From NCBI GenBank assembly GCA_934654475.1, contig CAKUFZ010000026.1, positions 1 through 27,322 on the forward strand: DNA of 27,322 nt. The letters are read 5' to 3'. This document shows positions 7,280 to 14,909 of this stretch, piece after piece. This stretch comes from an uncultured Coriobacteriales bacterium (GTDB lineage: Bacteria; Actinomycetota; Coriobacteriia; Coriobacteriales; UMGS124). Below the pieces are notes generated by a model. That model searched no databases. It saw only the letters and a program-made list of their open reading frames with translations, and had not been told where the DNA came from. Both the position numbers and the translations under genes were made by a program. How positions within the stretch are numbered: position 1 is the first letter of the stretch; the number at the start of each line of letters is the position of its first letter.

Positions 7280-8821
7280 TTAGGCGACGGGCTCGGCGGC
7301 TGCGGCCTTCTGGCCGGCGATGCGGCCGTTGACCAGGCAGTCGGCCGTGGCGCAGGAGCCCAGGCGGCAGGCGCCGTGGACGCCGCCCGTGACCTCGCCG
7401 GCGGCGTAGAGGCCCTCGATGGGCCGCAGGCGCACGTCGAGCACGCGGGTGTCGACGTCGGTCTTCACGCCGCCCATGGTGTGGTGGACCTTCGGCCACA
7501 GGCGGGTGGCGTAGAAGGGCGGCTCGTCGATGGCGACGGCGTCCTCGGGGATGGCCTTGCCGAACTGCTCGTCGTCCTTGGCCTCGACGATCTCGTTGTA
7601 GCGCTCCATCTGGGCCAGGAAGGCGTCGACGGGCATCCCGAAGTGCTCTGCGAGCTCCTCGAGGGAGTCGAACTGCCAGGAGACGCCGGCCTCCAGGCAC
7701 CTCTCGAGCTGGCCGCGGCTCCAGTCGGGCACGTTGGCGTCGCTGGTGACCTGGATGAGGGGCTCGCCGACCTCGAAGATCACGTCGCAGTAGCGCTTGC
7801 GGTCGGTGAGCTCGTTGACGCAGCGCTCGCCGGTCCGGGGGTCGATGCTGGGGGCGTAGCCGGCCACGGAGTCGATCCAGGTCGGGCCCACGCCGTAGCC
7901 CTCCTCGTCGGGGCTGCACCACGGGCCGCACTGGATCCAGTCGAGGTGCACGGGCAGGGCGCCGCACTCGATGGCGGTGCAGAGGCTCTCGGCGGTGGCG
8001 CCGGCGGCGTTGGTGCAGTCGACGGTCTCGTCCAGGCGCGGGTCGTGCTGCATGCGCCACTCGACGTCGCGGCCGAAGCCGCCCGAGGCCAGGACCACGC
8101 CGCGGCGGGCCTTGACGTAGAGGGGCTCGCCGGTCGTCACGTCGTTGTTCGAGGCGCCCGCGCGCAGCTCGGCGCCCACGACGCGGCCGCCCTCGTCCTT
8201 CACCAGGTTGGCCAGCATGGTCTCGGTCTGGACCTCGACGCCCATCTCGGAGAGCCTCTCCTGCAGGGGCAGCACGATGGAGGCGCCGTGGGCGCTCACG
8301 GGGTGCAGGGTGCGCATGGTGGTGTGGCCGCCGTAGGGGATCGGCTTGGCCTCGCCGGTCTCCTCGTCCATCTGCCACTCGGTGCCCAGCACGTCGCGCG
8401 TCCACTCCCAGGTCTCGTTGGACCTCTCGGCGATGACGCGGCACTTCTCGACGTCGTTGAGGAAGAGCCCGGCCACCTGCATGTCGTGGACGTACTTCTC
8501 GACGGAGTCCTCGATGCCCTTGGCCTTCTGGCCCGCCGAGCCGCACACGGCGAAGTCGCCGTCGGCCACCAGGGAGTTGCCGCCGACGATGGCGAGCTTC
8601 TCGACGACCTTGACGTCGGCGCCGGCCATGGCGGCCTCGTAGGCGGCGGCGAGTCCCGAGTAGCCCGAGCCGACGACCAGGACGTCGCACTCCTCGTCGA
8701 AGGCGACCTCGTCGGCGGCCAGGGCCGCCTTGGGCTGGTAAGAGGCGAGTGCCGCGGCGGCCAGGCCCGCGGAGGCCAGGGCTGCGCCCTTGACGAGGGA
8801 CCTGCGGTTGACGTTCTCCAT
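7280..8821 (-). CDS. Second Tat-exported FAD-binding flavoprotein, unusually GC-rich
   Basis: The 513-residue protein starts MENVNRRSLVKG, a twin-arginine signal (Arg6-Arg7), with a cleavage-like ALAA at 33-36. The FAD-binding motif GSGYSG is at 51-56, with Glu74 ending the second strand (VVEK). The C-terminus has HHTMGGVKT and GLYAAGEVTGG, typical of fumarate-reductase-like flavoproteins. It is a paralogue-like partner of the gene at 571, with the matching junction FDEECDVLVVGSG. No heme or FMN domain is present; substrate unknown. The start is set by GAAAGGGG upstream; the open frame extends to 9427 but overlaps the LuxR gene and is not coding. Sampled lines reach 68-77% GC against about 55-60% in neighbours, suggesting acquisition from a higher-GC relative. 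Confidence 0.88.
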   Translation of the reverse strand: MENVNRRSLVKGAALASAGLAAAALASYQPKAALAADEVAFDEECDVLVVGSGYSGLAAAYEAAMAGADVKVVEKLAIVGGNSLVADGDFAVCGSAGQKAKGIEDSVEKYVHDMQVAGLFLNDVEKCRVIAERSNETWEWTRDVLGTEWQMDEETGEAKPIPYGGHTTMRTLHPVSAHGASIVLPLQERLSEMGVEVQTETMLANLVKDEGGRVVGAELRAGASNNDVTTGEPLYVKARRGVVLASGGFGRDVEWRMQHDPRLDETVDCTNAAGATAESLCTAIECGALPVHLDWIQCGPWCSPDEEGYGVGPTWIDSVAGYAPSIDPRTGERCVNELTDRKRYCDVIFEVGEPLIQVTSDANVPDWSRGQLERCLEAGVSWQFDSLEELAEHFGMPVDAFLAQMERYNEIVEAKDDEQFGKAIPEDAVAIDEPPFYATRLWPKVHHTMGGVKTDVDTRVLDVRLRPIEGLYAAGEVTGGVHGACRLGSCATADCLVNGRIAGQKAAAAEPVA

Positions 8822-8843
8822 TGTCGTTCCCCTTTCGCTGTGC

Positions 8844-8873
8844 GCGGCCCGCTTATATATGTGTGCGGGCCGC
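8844..8873 (-). promoter_or_regulatory. Inverted repeat in the leader of the second flavoprotein gene
   Basis: GCGGCCCGC and GCGGGCCGC form a perfect 9-bp inverted repeat around a 12-nt AT-rich spacer containing TATATA (8853-8864). It ends 22 nt before the ATG. Together with the block CGAAAGGGGAAC (8837-8826) it mirrors the leader of the gene at 571. The TATATA spacer could be a -10 element, which would make the repeat an operator. Confidence 0.5.
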
Positions 8874-9073
8874 ATCCTGATGAAGGCGAGGGGCGGGCGG
8901 GGCCCGCACGGGACACCTGTGCCCCCGGCGCTGCGTCCGCGCCTCCCTGCGCGGACCCCAGGCGCCTCGGCGCCCGCCGCCCCTCGTGACGACTCGAAGA
9001 ATGCGCCGATCCCGCGCCCGCCGCATGCCCCGCCGATGGTGAAACCTCGCGGGGGGACGGTTTTGGCCCCGGG

Positions 9074-9091
9074 GTGGTGAGCCCTCACCAC
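9074..9091. promoter_or_regulatory. 18-bp perfect palindrome, candidate operator
   Basis: GTGGTGAGCCCTCACCAC consists of GTGGTGAG and CTCACCAC separated by CC. The centre is too tight for a good RNA hairpin and no T-run follows, so a protein-binding site is more likely than a terminator. It lies 35 bp past the LuxR stop codon and about 250 bp upstream of the flavoprotein start. Confidence 0.4.
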
Positions 9092-9125
9092 GGCCGGGGG
9101 ATGGACAGGTCTAGCTGGGGGTTTC

Positions 9126-10736
9126 TTAGTTTGCGGCCTTAAAAGAAGCCTTTGGCCCGTGCCCGTGCTCGCGCTCCGCTCCCAGGGTATTGCGTACCAT
9201 CTCGATGACATCGAGCAGCTCCTGCTGGGAGTGGACACCAAGCTTGCGATACACATTGGTGGTGTGGGTCTTTGCCGTCTCAAGTGAAATGCTGAGCTCG
9301 CTGGCCACGAACTGACGGTTGCGGCCTCGGCCGAGCAGCATGCAGACGTCAAACTCGCGAGGCGACAGAGCGTAGTCATCGCGAATTCGCTGCATGACCT
9401 GACGGTAGTCGTCAACCTCCAGTGCATTCATCGGCGTAGCGACACCAGGATGCACGTCGCCCCAACCAAACTGCGGGCGTTCAAACAGAACGGCGACGAG
9501 CACGAGCAGCATGAGGGCGATGCCCGACACGAGGTGCTCCCCTGCCGAATCGATGCCGATGCAGAAAACGTCCCACGCGATGAGGCCCACCACAGAACCC
9601 AGCTGAACGGCCAAAAGGCCAGTCGGAACCGAAACGGTCACGGCGACGTCATGACGAAGCTGGCGAGATCCAAGCAGCGACCACAGCGTCATGAAGAAGA
9701 ACTGGTAGCCCAGCGAATGCACGCCCCATCCCATGTACCAGAACACCTCATAGGGGAAGAGCACGTACGCCATGGCCATAAGCGGCAACGAGACGCAAAG
9801 CACAAGCTGCCAGGCATCGAGCTTGAGGGCAAAAGCCGCCAAGAACGTCAGTCCCGAGGCGAGAATCGTACCGAGGACAACACCAAAGCAAGAGATGCGA
9901 TACAGCTCCTCGGGCACAACCTCAAAACCCGCGTTGATGAAGCCGTTGGAGAGGCCGAAAACAAAGGCGAGGCCGGCAAGCATGAGAAACGCCCGGTCAT
10001 GCAGAAGGACACCCAGCGGCGTGCGGGGGCTTTCGGGAAGCACCGCAGAAGCAGAATCAGCAGCCGGAATGTTGGCGGTCTGAACACCAGATGCGGCCTG
10101 GGGCGCTGCAGCGGCGGCTGTATGGTCGGCGGGCCGCTCTTCATCCTCATAAGGCAAACCCATGGGGTGCGTCGCGGCACGCTGCCCCGCCCAGAAACCA
10201 ACACCAGGGCACACGAAGCCCACCACCAGGGCAAACACAGACGGTACGACGTTGCACGCAAGGAATGCGACGCCGCCGAACAAAAGAGCAATGGCGTTGT
10301 GGAACAGGGCCGTGCGCACACCCAGGGCAGCTGTTTGCGAGCACCATTGGCACAGCAACAGACCCTCAGTCAGACCCGTGAAAAGGCCTGACACCAGGGC
10401 AACGGGCTCGATGAGCTCGGCAGGCAGGGGAAAATGGGCAACCAACAACAGGCCTGTACCCGTTCCGGCAAAGCCGCACAGCATCGCCGCCAGGCGCACG
10501 CCCGTCATGAGGCGTGCCTGGTTTGTACGGGCACGGCATGCCAGCACAAGGACTACGCCCACAGCAAGCGCGCCCATAATGACGTTGACACCCCAGCGAG
10601 CGTTCGTCAACTCAATGGAATAGCCACGAAGCGAGAACGGGCCTCCCCAATAGATGAGCCAGGTCCACAAATACATCGCTGCCAGGCCCGTAACAATACG
10701 GGTGTCATACGACAACCGCTGCGTAAAGCCCTTCAA
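9126..10736 (-). CDS. Membrane-bound LuxR-type transcriptional regulator
   Basis: The 536-residue protein has many hydrophobic helices over residues 15-420, split by a hydrophilic alanine-rich loop near 200-245, like a transporter-derived sensor. A LuxR/GerE helix-turn-helix follows at about 456-512 (LSPREFDVCMLLGRGRNRQFVASELSISLETAKTHTTNVYRKLGV). Regulators of this build are abundant in Coriobacteriia and often sit beside anaerobic reductase genes. The start is TTG with GGGGGG just upstream; the next Met is codon 21. It lies only 26 bp after the response-regulator gene, so it is probably the last gene of the dms string. It could also act on the flavoprotein gene downstream. Confidence 0.88.
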   Translation of the reverse strand: MKGFTQRLSYDTRIVTGLAAMYLWTWLIYWGGPFSLRGYSIELTNARWGVNVIMGALAVGVVLVLACRARTNQARLMTGVRLAAMLCGFAGTGTGLLLVAHFPLPAELIEPVALVSGLFTGLTEGLLLCQWCSQTAALGVRTALFHNAIALLFGGVAFLACNVVPSVFALVVGFVCPGVGFWAGQRAATHPMGLPYEDEERPADHTAAAAAPQAASGVQTANIPAADSASAVLPESPRTPLGVLLHDRAFLMLAGLAFVFGLSNGFINAGFEVVPEELYRISCFGVVLGTILASGLTFLAAFALKLDAWQLVLCVSLPLMAMAYVLFPYEVFWYMGWGVHSLGYQFFFMTLWSLLGSRQLRHDVAVTVSVPTGLLAVQLGSVVGLIAWDVFCIGIDSAGEHLVSGIALMLLVLVAVLFERPQFGWGDVHPGVATPMNALEVDDYRQVMQRIRDDYALSPREFDVCMLLGRGRNRQFVASELSISLETAKTHTTNVYRKLGVHSQQELLDVIEMVRNTLGAEREHGHGPKASFKAAN

Positions 10737-10762
10737 TTTTCCCCCCGACCACTCACTCTGAC

Positions 10763-11461
10763 TTACAGTCTGTCGGCCAGTTTGTATCCAACACGCCAGA
10801 CAGTTATAAGATACCGAGGTTTGGACGGGTTGTCCTCAATTTTCTCGCGGATTTTTCGTGCAAATACCGTGATGCTGCTGGGGTCAGCGGCATCTTTGTC
10901 GCCCCAGACGTGCTCCATGATCTGATCGCGCGTGAAAACGCTTCCCGGTTCGCTCGCCAAAAGCTCGAGCAGTTCGACCTCGCGCGAGGAAAGAGCGACC
11001 TGCTTGTCCCGCAGGCGAACGTCGTACTTGCCGAAGAATATCTCAAGGTCCCCCACGCGATACGAGGCCGCACTGCGCGGCTCCTGCGAGCTGGCCCGGC
11101 CGCGCTTGCGCAAACGTGCGTTCATGCGCAGGACGAACTCCTCGTTGTGGAACGGCTTCACCAGGTAATCGTCGGCACCGGCCTTGAAGCCGATTGACTT
11201 GTCGACGATGTCGCCCTTCGCCGTGAGGAACATGATGGGGACACGGCGGCCCTCGCCGCGAATCATCTGGCAAAGCTCGAACCCGTTGATGTCGGGGAGC
11301 ATCACATCGAGGATGAGCAGGTCGGGACGCTCACGGCGCAGCATCTCAAGGCCATCGACGCCATTGTCGGCGCAACAAAACTCATAGCCCTGCCTCGCCA
11401 CCAGCTGGCCGATGAGCAGGCGCATGCTCTCGTCGTCGTCAATCAGCATCACTTTGGCCAT
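10763..11461 (-). CDS. OmpR/PhoB-type response regulator
   Basis: The 232-residue protein has a receiver domain with acidic pocket IDDDE (7-11), phospho-acceptor Asp52 (LLILDVMLPD) and a conserved lysine in VKPFHNEEF. The C-terminal winged helix (about 130-230) contains SSREVELLELLASEPGSVFTRDQIMEHVWG and RVGYKL, typical of OmpR-type DNA binding. It follows the sensor kinase gene by 40 bp with AAAGGCGG upstream of the ATG and is its evident partner. Likely targets are the dms-like operon it sits in and possibly the LuxR gene behind it. Confidence 0.92.
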   Translation of the reverse strand: MAKVMLIDDDESMRLLIGQLVARQGYEFCCADNGVDGLEMLRRERPDLLILDVMLPDINGFELCQMIRGEGRRVPIMFLTAKGDIVDKSIGFKAGADDYLVKPFHNEEFVLRMNARLRKRGRASSQEPRSAASYRVGDLEIFFGKYDVRLRDKQVALSSREVELLELLASEPGSVFTRDQIMEHVWGDKDAADPSSITVFARKIREKIEDNPSKPRYLITVWRVGYKLADRL

Positions 11462-11501
11462 ATAAGCCGCCTTTCGCCCTACAACCTAACTGTGGGCTCC
11501 A

Positions 11502-13487
11502 TCATAGCGAATCTGAGACCGGACCGCCTTCGGGCAAACGAACGGTAAACGTGCTCCCCTGCCCAGGTGCGCTTTTGAGCTCGACCGTGCCCCCGAGCAT
11601 CGCAACAAGATCCTTGACAAGCGACAACCCCAACCCGCTGCCTCCATAGCGGCGAACGGTGGACATATTCTCCTGCGTGAAGCGCTCGAAGACAAGGCGC
11701 TGCTTGTCCGCCGGAATGCCGATGCCTGTATCCGAGACGTCGATGTGCACGATGCCCGCATGAGTCCCTTGTTCATCTGGCATCGCCACAGGTGCCCCCA
11801 CAGGATTGTCCTGCTCGCCGGGCTCATACGTCACGTTCACCTCGACCCGACCGCCCTCAGGCGTGAACTTGATTGCGTTGCTTACCAAGTTCACGAGAAT
11901 GCGGCGCACCTTTTCCCAATCGCTTTCGATGAGGGGCACGTCGGGTGCCACGCTCGTGGAAAACGCGACGCCTCGCTTGAGTGCCACCGACTCGTTGGTG
12001 GTCTCCACCATGCCAACAATGTCGTTGAGGTCGACAAGCTCCAGGTTGAGGCGCTCCGAGCCCGCCTGGATACGAGCAGTCTCAAGCACGTTGTTCACCA
12101 TTTCAAGAAGGATGCTGCCGTTCTTCTCGACCTCTTCTACCTGCCGCAATGCGGCGGTTTCACTGGGGTCGATACTCTGCGCAAGCAACTCGGTGAAGGC
12201 AAGAATGGAGGTGAGCGGCGTACGCAACTCGTGGCTCACGATGGCAAGGAAGTCAGACTTGTACTGGTTCTCCCGCTTGAGTCGCTCGTTGACCTCCTCC
12301 ACATGGGCACGCTGCCGCTCGAGCTCGGCATTGGTCGCACGCAGCTGCTCGGTACGCTCGACAACCTGCGACTCGAGGCTGCCGTACAAGCTGCTGAGAC
12401 AGCGCGACATCTCGTCGAACTGCGTAAAGAGCGCGTCGACCTCGCGTGAAGCGAAGGGGTTCGAGGGGCGCTGCGGGGAAATGATCGGGACGCTGCGAAC
12501 GAGTCCTGCACAGGGGGAGGATTCGTTCAGGCCAACCGCGCAAGGCACGCCATCCACAGCAGCCTGTGCATCCGAAGACTCGCTGGACAGAAGGCCCGAC
12601 GACCACCATGCACCAGCTGACGATACGCCGGCCGCCCCATCGCGCCTGCCCTCAGCCTGCTCGCCCAGCCAAGCAAGCGACGCATTGAGCTCGGTCAGAG
12701 GCGTCGTTATCAATCGGCTCAGCACATGGAAGATGACAAAGGCCACACCCACCATGAGCAGGACAAAAAGGGCCGCGTTCGCCGCCACCGCCGCACGCAT
12801 GTTAGAGAAATAGAGCTCGGTGGGCACGACGACGCTCACCGCGCCCGCGATGTCGCCGATATGCGCGCCCTCCTTGGGGTAGCCGGTGACGTCTATCTCA
12901 CCTTTGGGCGTGCCATGGCACTCCATGCACTCGGAGTCGTACACCATGGAGCGCACATAGCGAAACACGGAGCCGCCCGCATCGCCGCCAAAGCCATAAA
13001 CCTCCTCCTGGGCCATTTCGGTTGGCCGAGAAGCCGCATTGGCATAGAACCCCTCGAGGGCAGCACGCTCGTAATCATCGGGCGCGTTATAAAAGTTGCG
13101 CGGGTTGAGGTTCGTGAACCTGATGGAGTAATCAGACCCTCGGCTGAAGAGCGCCGCGACCGCCTTGCCGGCAATGGCGCAGTGCAGCCTTTTGAAGTCG
13201 TATTCGCCCTGCGAGGTATGGTTGATCGTGTATTGGTTGATAGAGACGAAGTCCCAGACCGCGTCCATCTCGCTCACAAGCATGCGCGACTGCTCGAGCA
13301 TCTCTGCCTCGACGCGCGAACGCTGGTCAGCGTAGGTGAAGGCGATGAACGCGATAGAGAATAGAAGAAGCACGCCGCTGAGCAGGCCGATTATCTTCGT
13401 GCGCAGGCCAACGCGCGTTGGCCCGCCACTTCGAGGCTCCCTGCGTGCGTGCTTCCCTATAACCCTGGGACCTGCGCCTCTCATCAC
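11502..13487 (-). CDS. Membrane sensor histidine kinase with a c-type heme (DUF3365-like) sensor domain
   Basis: This 661-residue kinase has one transmembrane helix at about 32-52, an extracytoplasmic domain (about 55-230) and a second helix at about 233-257. The sensor domain has one c-type heme motif, CMECH (187-191), in a context (YVRSMVYDSECMECHG) typical of DUF3365/Tll0287-like redox sensors. A short HAMP-like segment is followed by a low-complexity linker (about 280-345) and a coiled coil. The kinase core has an H-box (VSHELRTP, His419), N-box (Asn537), G1 (DTGIGIP, 586-592) and G2 (GGSGLG, 615-620). The start overlaps the TorD stop codon by 4 bp, so the two are translationally coupled. 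It probably senses redox state or an electron acceptor outside the membrane and signals to the response regulator downstream. Confidence 0.92.
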   Translation of the reverse strand: MMRGAGPRVIGKHARREPRSGGPTRVGLRTKIIGLLSGVLLLFSIAFIAFTYADQRSRVEAEMLEQSRMLVSEMDAVWDFVSINQYTINHTSQGEYDFKRLHCAIAGKAVAALFSRGSDYSIRFTNLNPRNFYNAPDDYERAALEGFYANAASRPTEMAQEEVYGFGGDAGGSVFRYVRSMVYDSECMECHGTPKGEIDVTGYPKEGAHIGDIAGAVSVVVPTELYFSNMRAAVAANAALFVLLMVGVAFVIFHVLSRLITTPLTELNASLAWLGEQAEGRRDGAAGVSSAGAWWSSGLLSSESSDAQAAVDGVPCAVGLNESSPCAGLVRSVPIISPQRPSNPFASREVDALFTQFDEMSRCLSSLYGSLESQVVERTEQLRATNAELERQRAHVEEVNERLKRENQYKSDFLAIVSHELRTPLTSILAFTELLAQSIDPSETAALRQVEEVEKNGSILLEMVNNVLETARIQAGSERLNLELVDLNDIVGMVETTNESVALKRGVAFSTSVAPDVPLIESDWEKVRRILVNLVSNAIKFTPEGGRVEVNVTYEPGEQDNPVGAPVAMPDEQGTHAGIVHIDVSDTGIGIPADKQRLVFERFTQENMSTVRRYGGSGLGLSLVKDLVAMLGGTVELKSAPGQGSTFTVRLPEGGPVSDSL

Positions 13488-14152
13488 TTGTTCGCAGTCA
13501 CTTCCAGCTCGGCGGCAAGGGCCTCAAGCGTGCCCGTCGCGATGCCGCAGACAGCGCGGAAGTAGGCACCATGGTCGCGCTCGGCGATGCGGGCCAGGCA
13601 GTCGGGCCCGAAAGCGAGGAGATGCTCTGCCAAAAACTCGCGCAGCAGCGGCAGCGCCGCCTCGTCGCCTTCTGCCGCAGCGTGCAGCAGGTGAGCGACA
13701 AACGAGAACTCAAGGCCGATGTGGTCGTCGGGCTCATTGGCCGCACGCTCGAACACAAGGCCGCCGCGCTTGTACATCGCGCGCACTTCCAGCGTGCGCG
13801 GGCCAAAGAGGGTCTCGTCCTCGCTGCGCCACACACTCTCGTAAGGGCTCGCCTTCGAGGAACCCGTCATGAAGAACAGGTACGTGCGATCGAGGTGCAC
13901 CTGATGCATGAAATCCGCGAAGGCCTCCGGGCTCTGGGCCGCACCGTCGAACAACTCAACCAAGGCGCGTGACGCATCCGACGCAACCTGGGTAAACGGA
14001 GCCTCGCTGAACATGGCGCGGTCCTGCACCATGCCACGCATGGTCTCCTCGGCGGGGTCGGCGTACAGCGCCCATGAGCAAAACGCGCAAAGAACCTGAT
14101 ACGCCTGAAGCGTCTCCGTCGTGATCGAGTCGTTGGTCAGAGCGTCGGACAT
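13484..14152 (-). CDS. TorD/DmsD-family maturation chaperone
   Basis: The 222-residue, mainly helical cytoplasmic protein carries the family marks PYESVWRS (103-110) and PDDHIGLEFSF (141-151). TorD-type proteins bind the twin-arginine leader and the apo form of a molybdo-reductase, holding it back from export until the cofactor is inserted. The client is almost certainly the DMSO-reductase-like protein encoded upstream. GGGGGGG lies 5 nt before the ATG. A hairpin in the 127-bp gap to the iron-sulfur subunit gene may lower expression of this gene relative to the reductase subunits. Confidence 0.9.
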   Translation of the reverse strand: MSDALTNDSITTETLQAYQVLCAFCSWALYADPAEETMRGMVQDRAMFSEAPFTQVASDASRALVELFDGAAQSPEAFADFMHQVHLDRTYLFFMTGSSKASPYESVWRSEDETLFGPRTLEVRAMYKRGGLVFERAANEPDDHIGLEFSFVAHLLHAAAEGDEAALPLLREFLAEHLLAFGPDCLARIAERDHGAYFRAVCGIATGTLEALAAELEVTANK

Positions 14153-14173
14153 AGGGACCCCCCCGTTTGGTTA

Positions 14174-14219
14174 CAAGAAAAGAATAGCGCGCGAGCCCGC
14201 GAAAAGCGAACCCGCGCGC
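14174..14219 (-). terminator. Hairpin between the iron-sulfur subunit and chaperone genes
   Basis: On the minus strand the arms 14219-14206 and 14200-14187 form a 14-bp stem (three G-T pairs) over the loop TTTTC, followed by TATTCTTTTCTTG. It has the shape of an intrinsic terminator inside the operon, so it may act as a leaky terminator or attenuator. Confidence 0.6.
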
Positions 14220-14279
14220 ATAATTGCACCGCTTATGAGCGATACGTCAAGCAAAAAGATGCTGGCAGAGGCCGCGGCC

Positions 14280-14897
14280 TTACGCGATGTGGCTTACCTC
14301 GAGCGGGTTGCGCAGAACGCCACCCTTTGCCGCGTCGCGGTGCGGGTTGAACACCACGTTAGGACCGGTGGCATCGGAAAGGTCGCCCAGGACGCAGGTG
14401 TCGCCGTGAGCGGCACGCAGCTCGTCGATGGGACCGAACTCGATGGCGCGCACGGGGCATGCCTTGACGCACACAGGGTCGGGCGTGCCGTTCTCGGTCT
14501 CGCTCGTGCACATGGTGCACTTGTGAGCCTTGCCGTCGGAGGCAAGCTGCACGGGATGGCCGAAGGGGCACACCTTCTCGCAGGTCATGCAGCCGATGCA
14601 GACTTCCTTGTCGTTGTCGACAATGCCGGTCTCGGGATCCTTCTGCATGGCGCCGGTGGGGCAGTTCTTGACGCATGCCGGATCGTCGCACTGACCGCAG
14701 GTCATGGAGACGTAGTAGGTGAAGGCCGTGGAAGAGAACGCGCCGTTGCCGTCCTGAGTCCACTCGCCGCCGCCGAACTCGTAGACCTTGCGGAACTTCT
14801 CGGGGACCTCGAGGTCATTGCGGTCGAAGCATGCCGTCATGCAGGCCTTGCAGCCAGTGCAGATGTCGGTGTTTACATAGAAGCCGTACTGAGCCAT
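14280..14897 (-). CDS. DmsB-like iron-sulfur electron-transfer subunit
   Basis: The 205-residue protein has sixteen cysteines in four ferredoxin-type groups: 13/16/19/23, 67/70/75/79, 100/103/106/110 and 127/130/143/147, enough for four 4Fe-4S clusters. The pattern and the opening MAQYGFYVNTDICTGCKAC match the DmsB family, which passes electrons to the molybdopterin subunit. It has no signal of its own and should be carried out with the catalytic subunit by the Tat system. Its start lies 12 bp after the catalytic subunit's stop, so the two are co-expressed. Confidence 0.93.
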   Translation of the reverse strand: MAQYGFYVNTDICTGCKACMTACFDRNDLEVPEKFRKVYEFGGGEWTQDGNGAFSSTAFTYYVSMTCGQCDDPACVKNCPTGAMQKDPETGIVDNDKEVCIGCMTCEKVCPFGHPVQLASDGKAHKCTMCTSETENGTPDPVCVKACPVRAIEFGPIDELRAAHGDTCVLGDLSDATGPNVVFNPHRDAAKGGVLRNPLEVSHIA

Positions 14898-14909
14898 GGT
14901 CGTCCTCCC

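Larger units (their letters stand above)
8822..9125. other. GC-rich spacer between LuxR and flavoprotein genes
   Basis: This 304-bp spacer has no credible gene. It is as GC-rich as the flavoprotein gene it precedes, so it probably arrived with it. It holds the leader repeat 8844-8873 and the palindrome 9074-9091. Confidence 0.6.

Noticed and set aside
7376..8989. 537-codon plus-strand frame opposite the second flavoprotein gene
   Set aside because: It is a composition effect of the very high GC; the opposite strand has a Tat signal and FAD motifs.
8822..9427. Upstream extension of the second flavoprotein frame
   Set aside because: It overlaps the end of the LuxR gene; the Tat signal and ribosome binding site fix the start at 8821.
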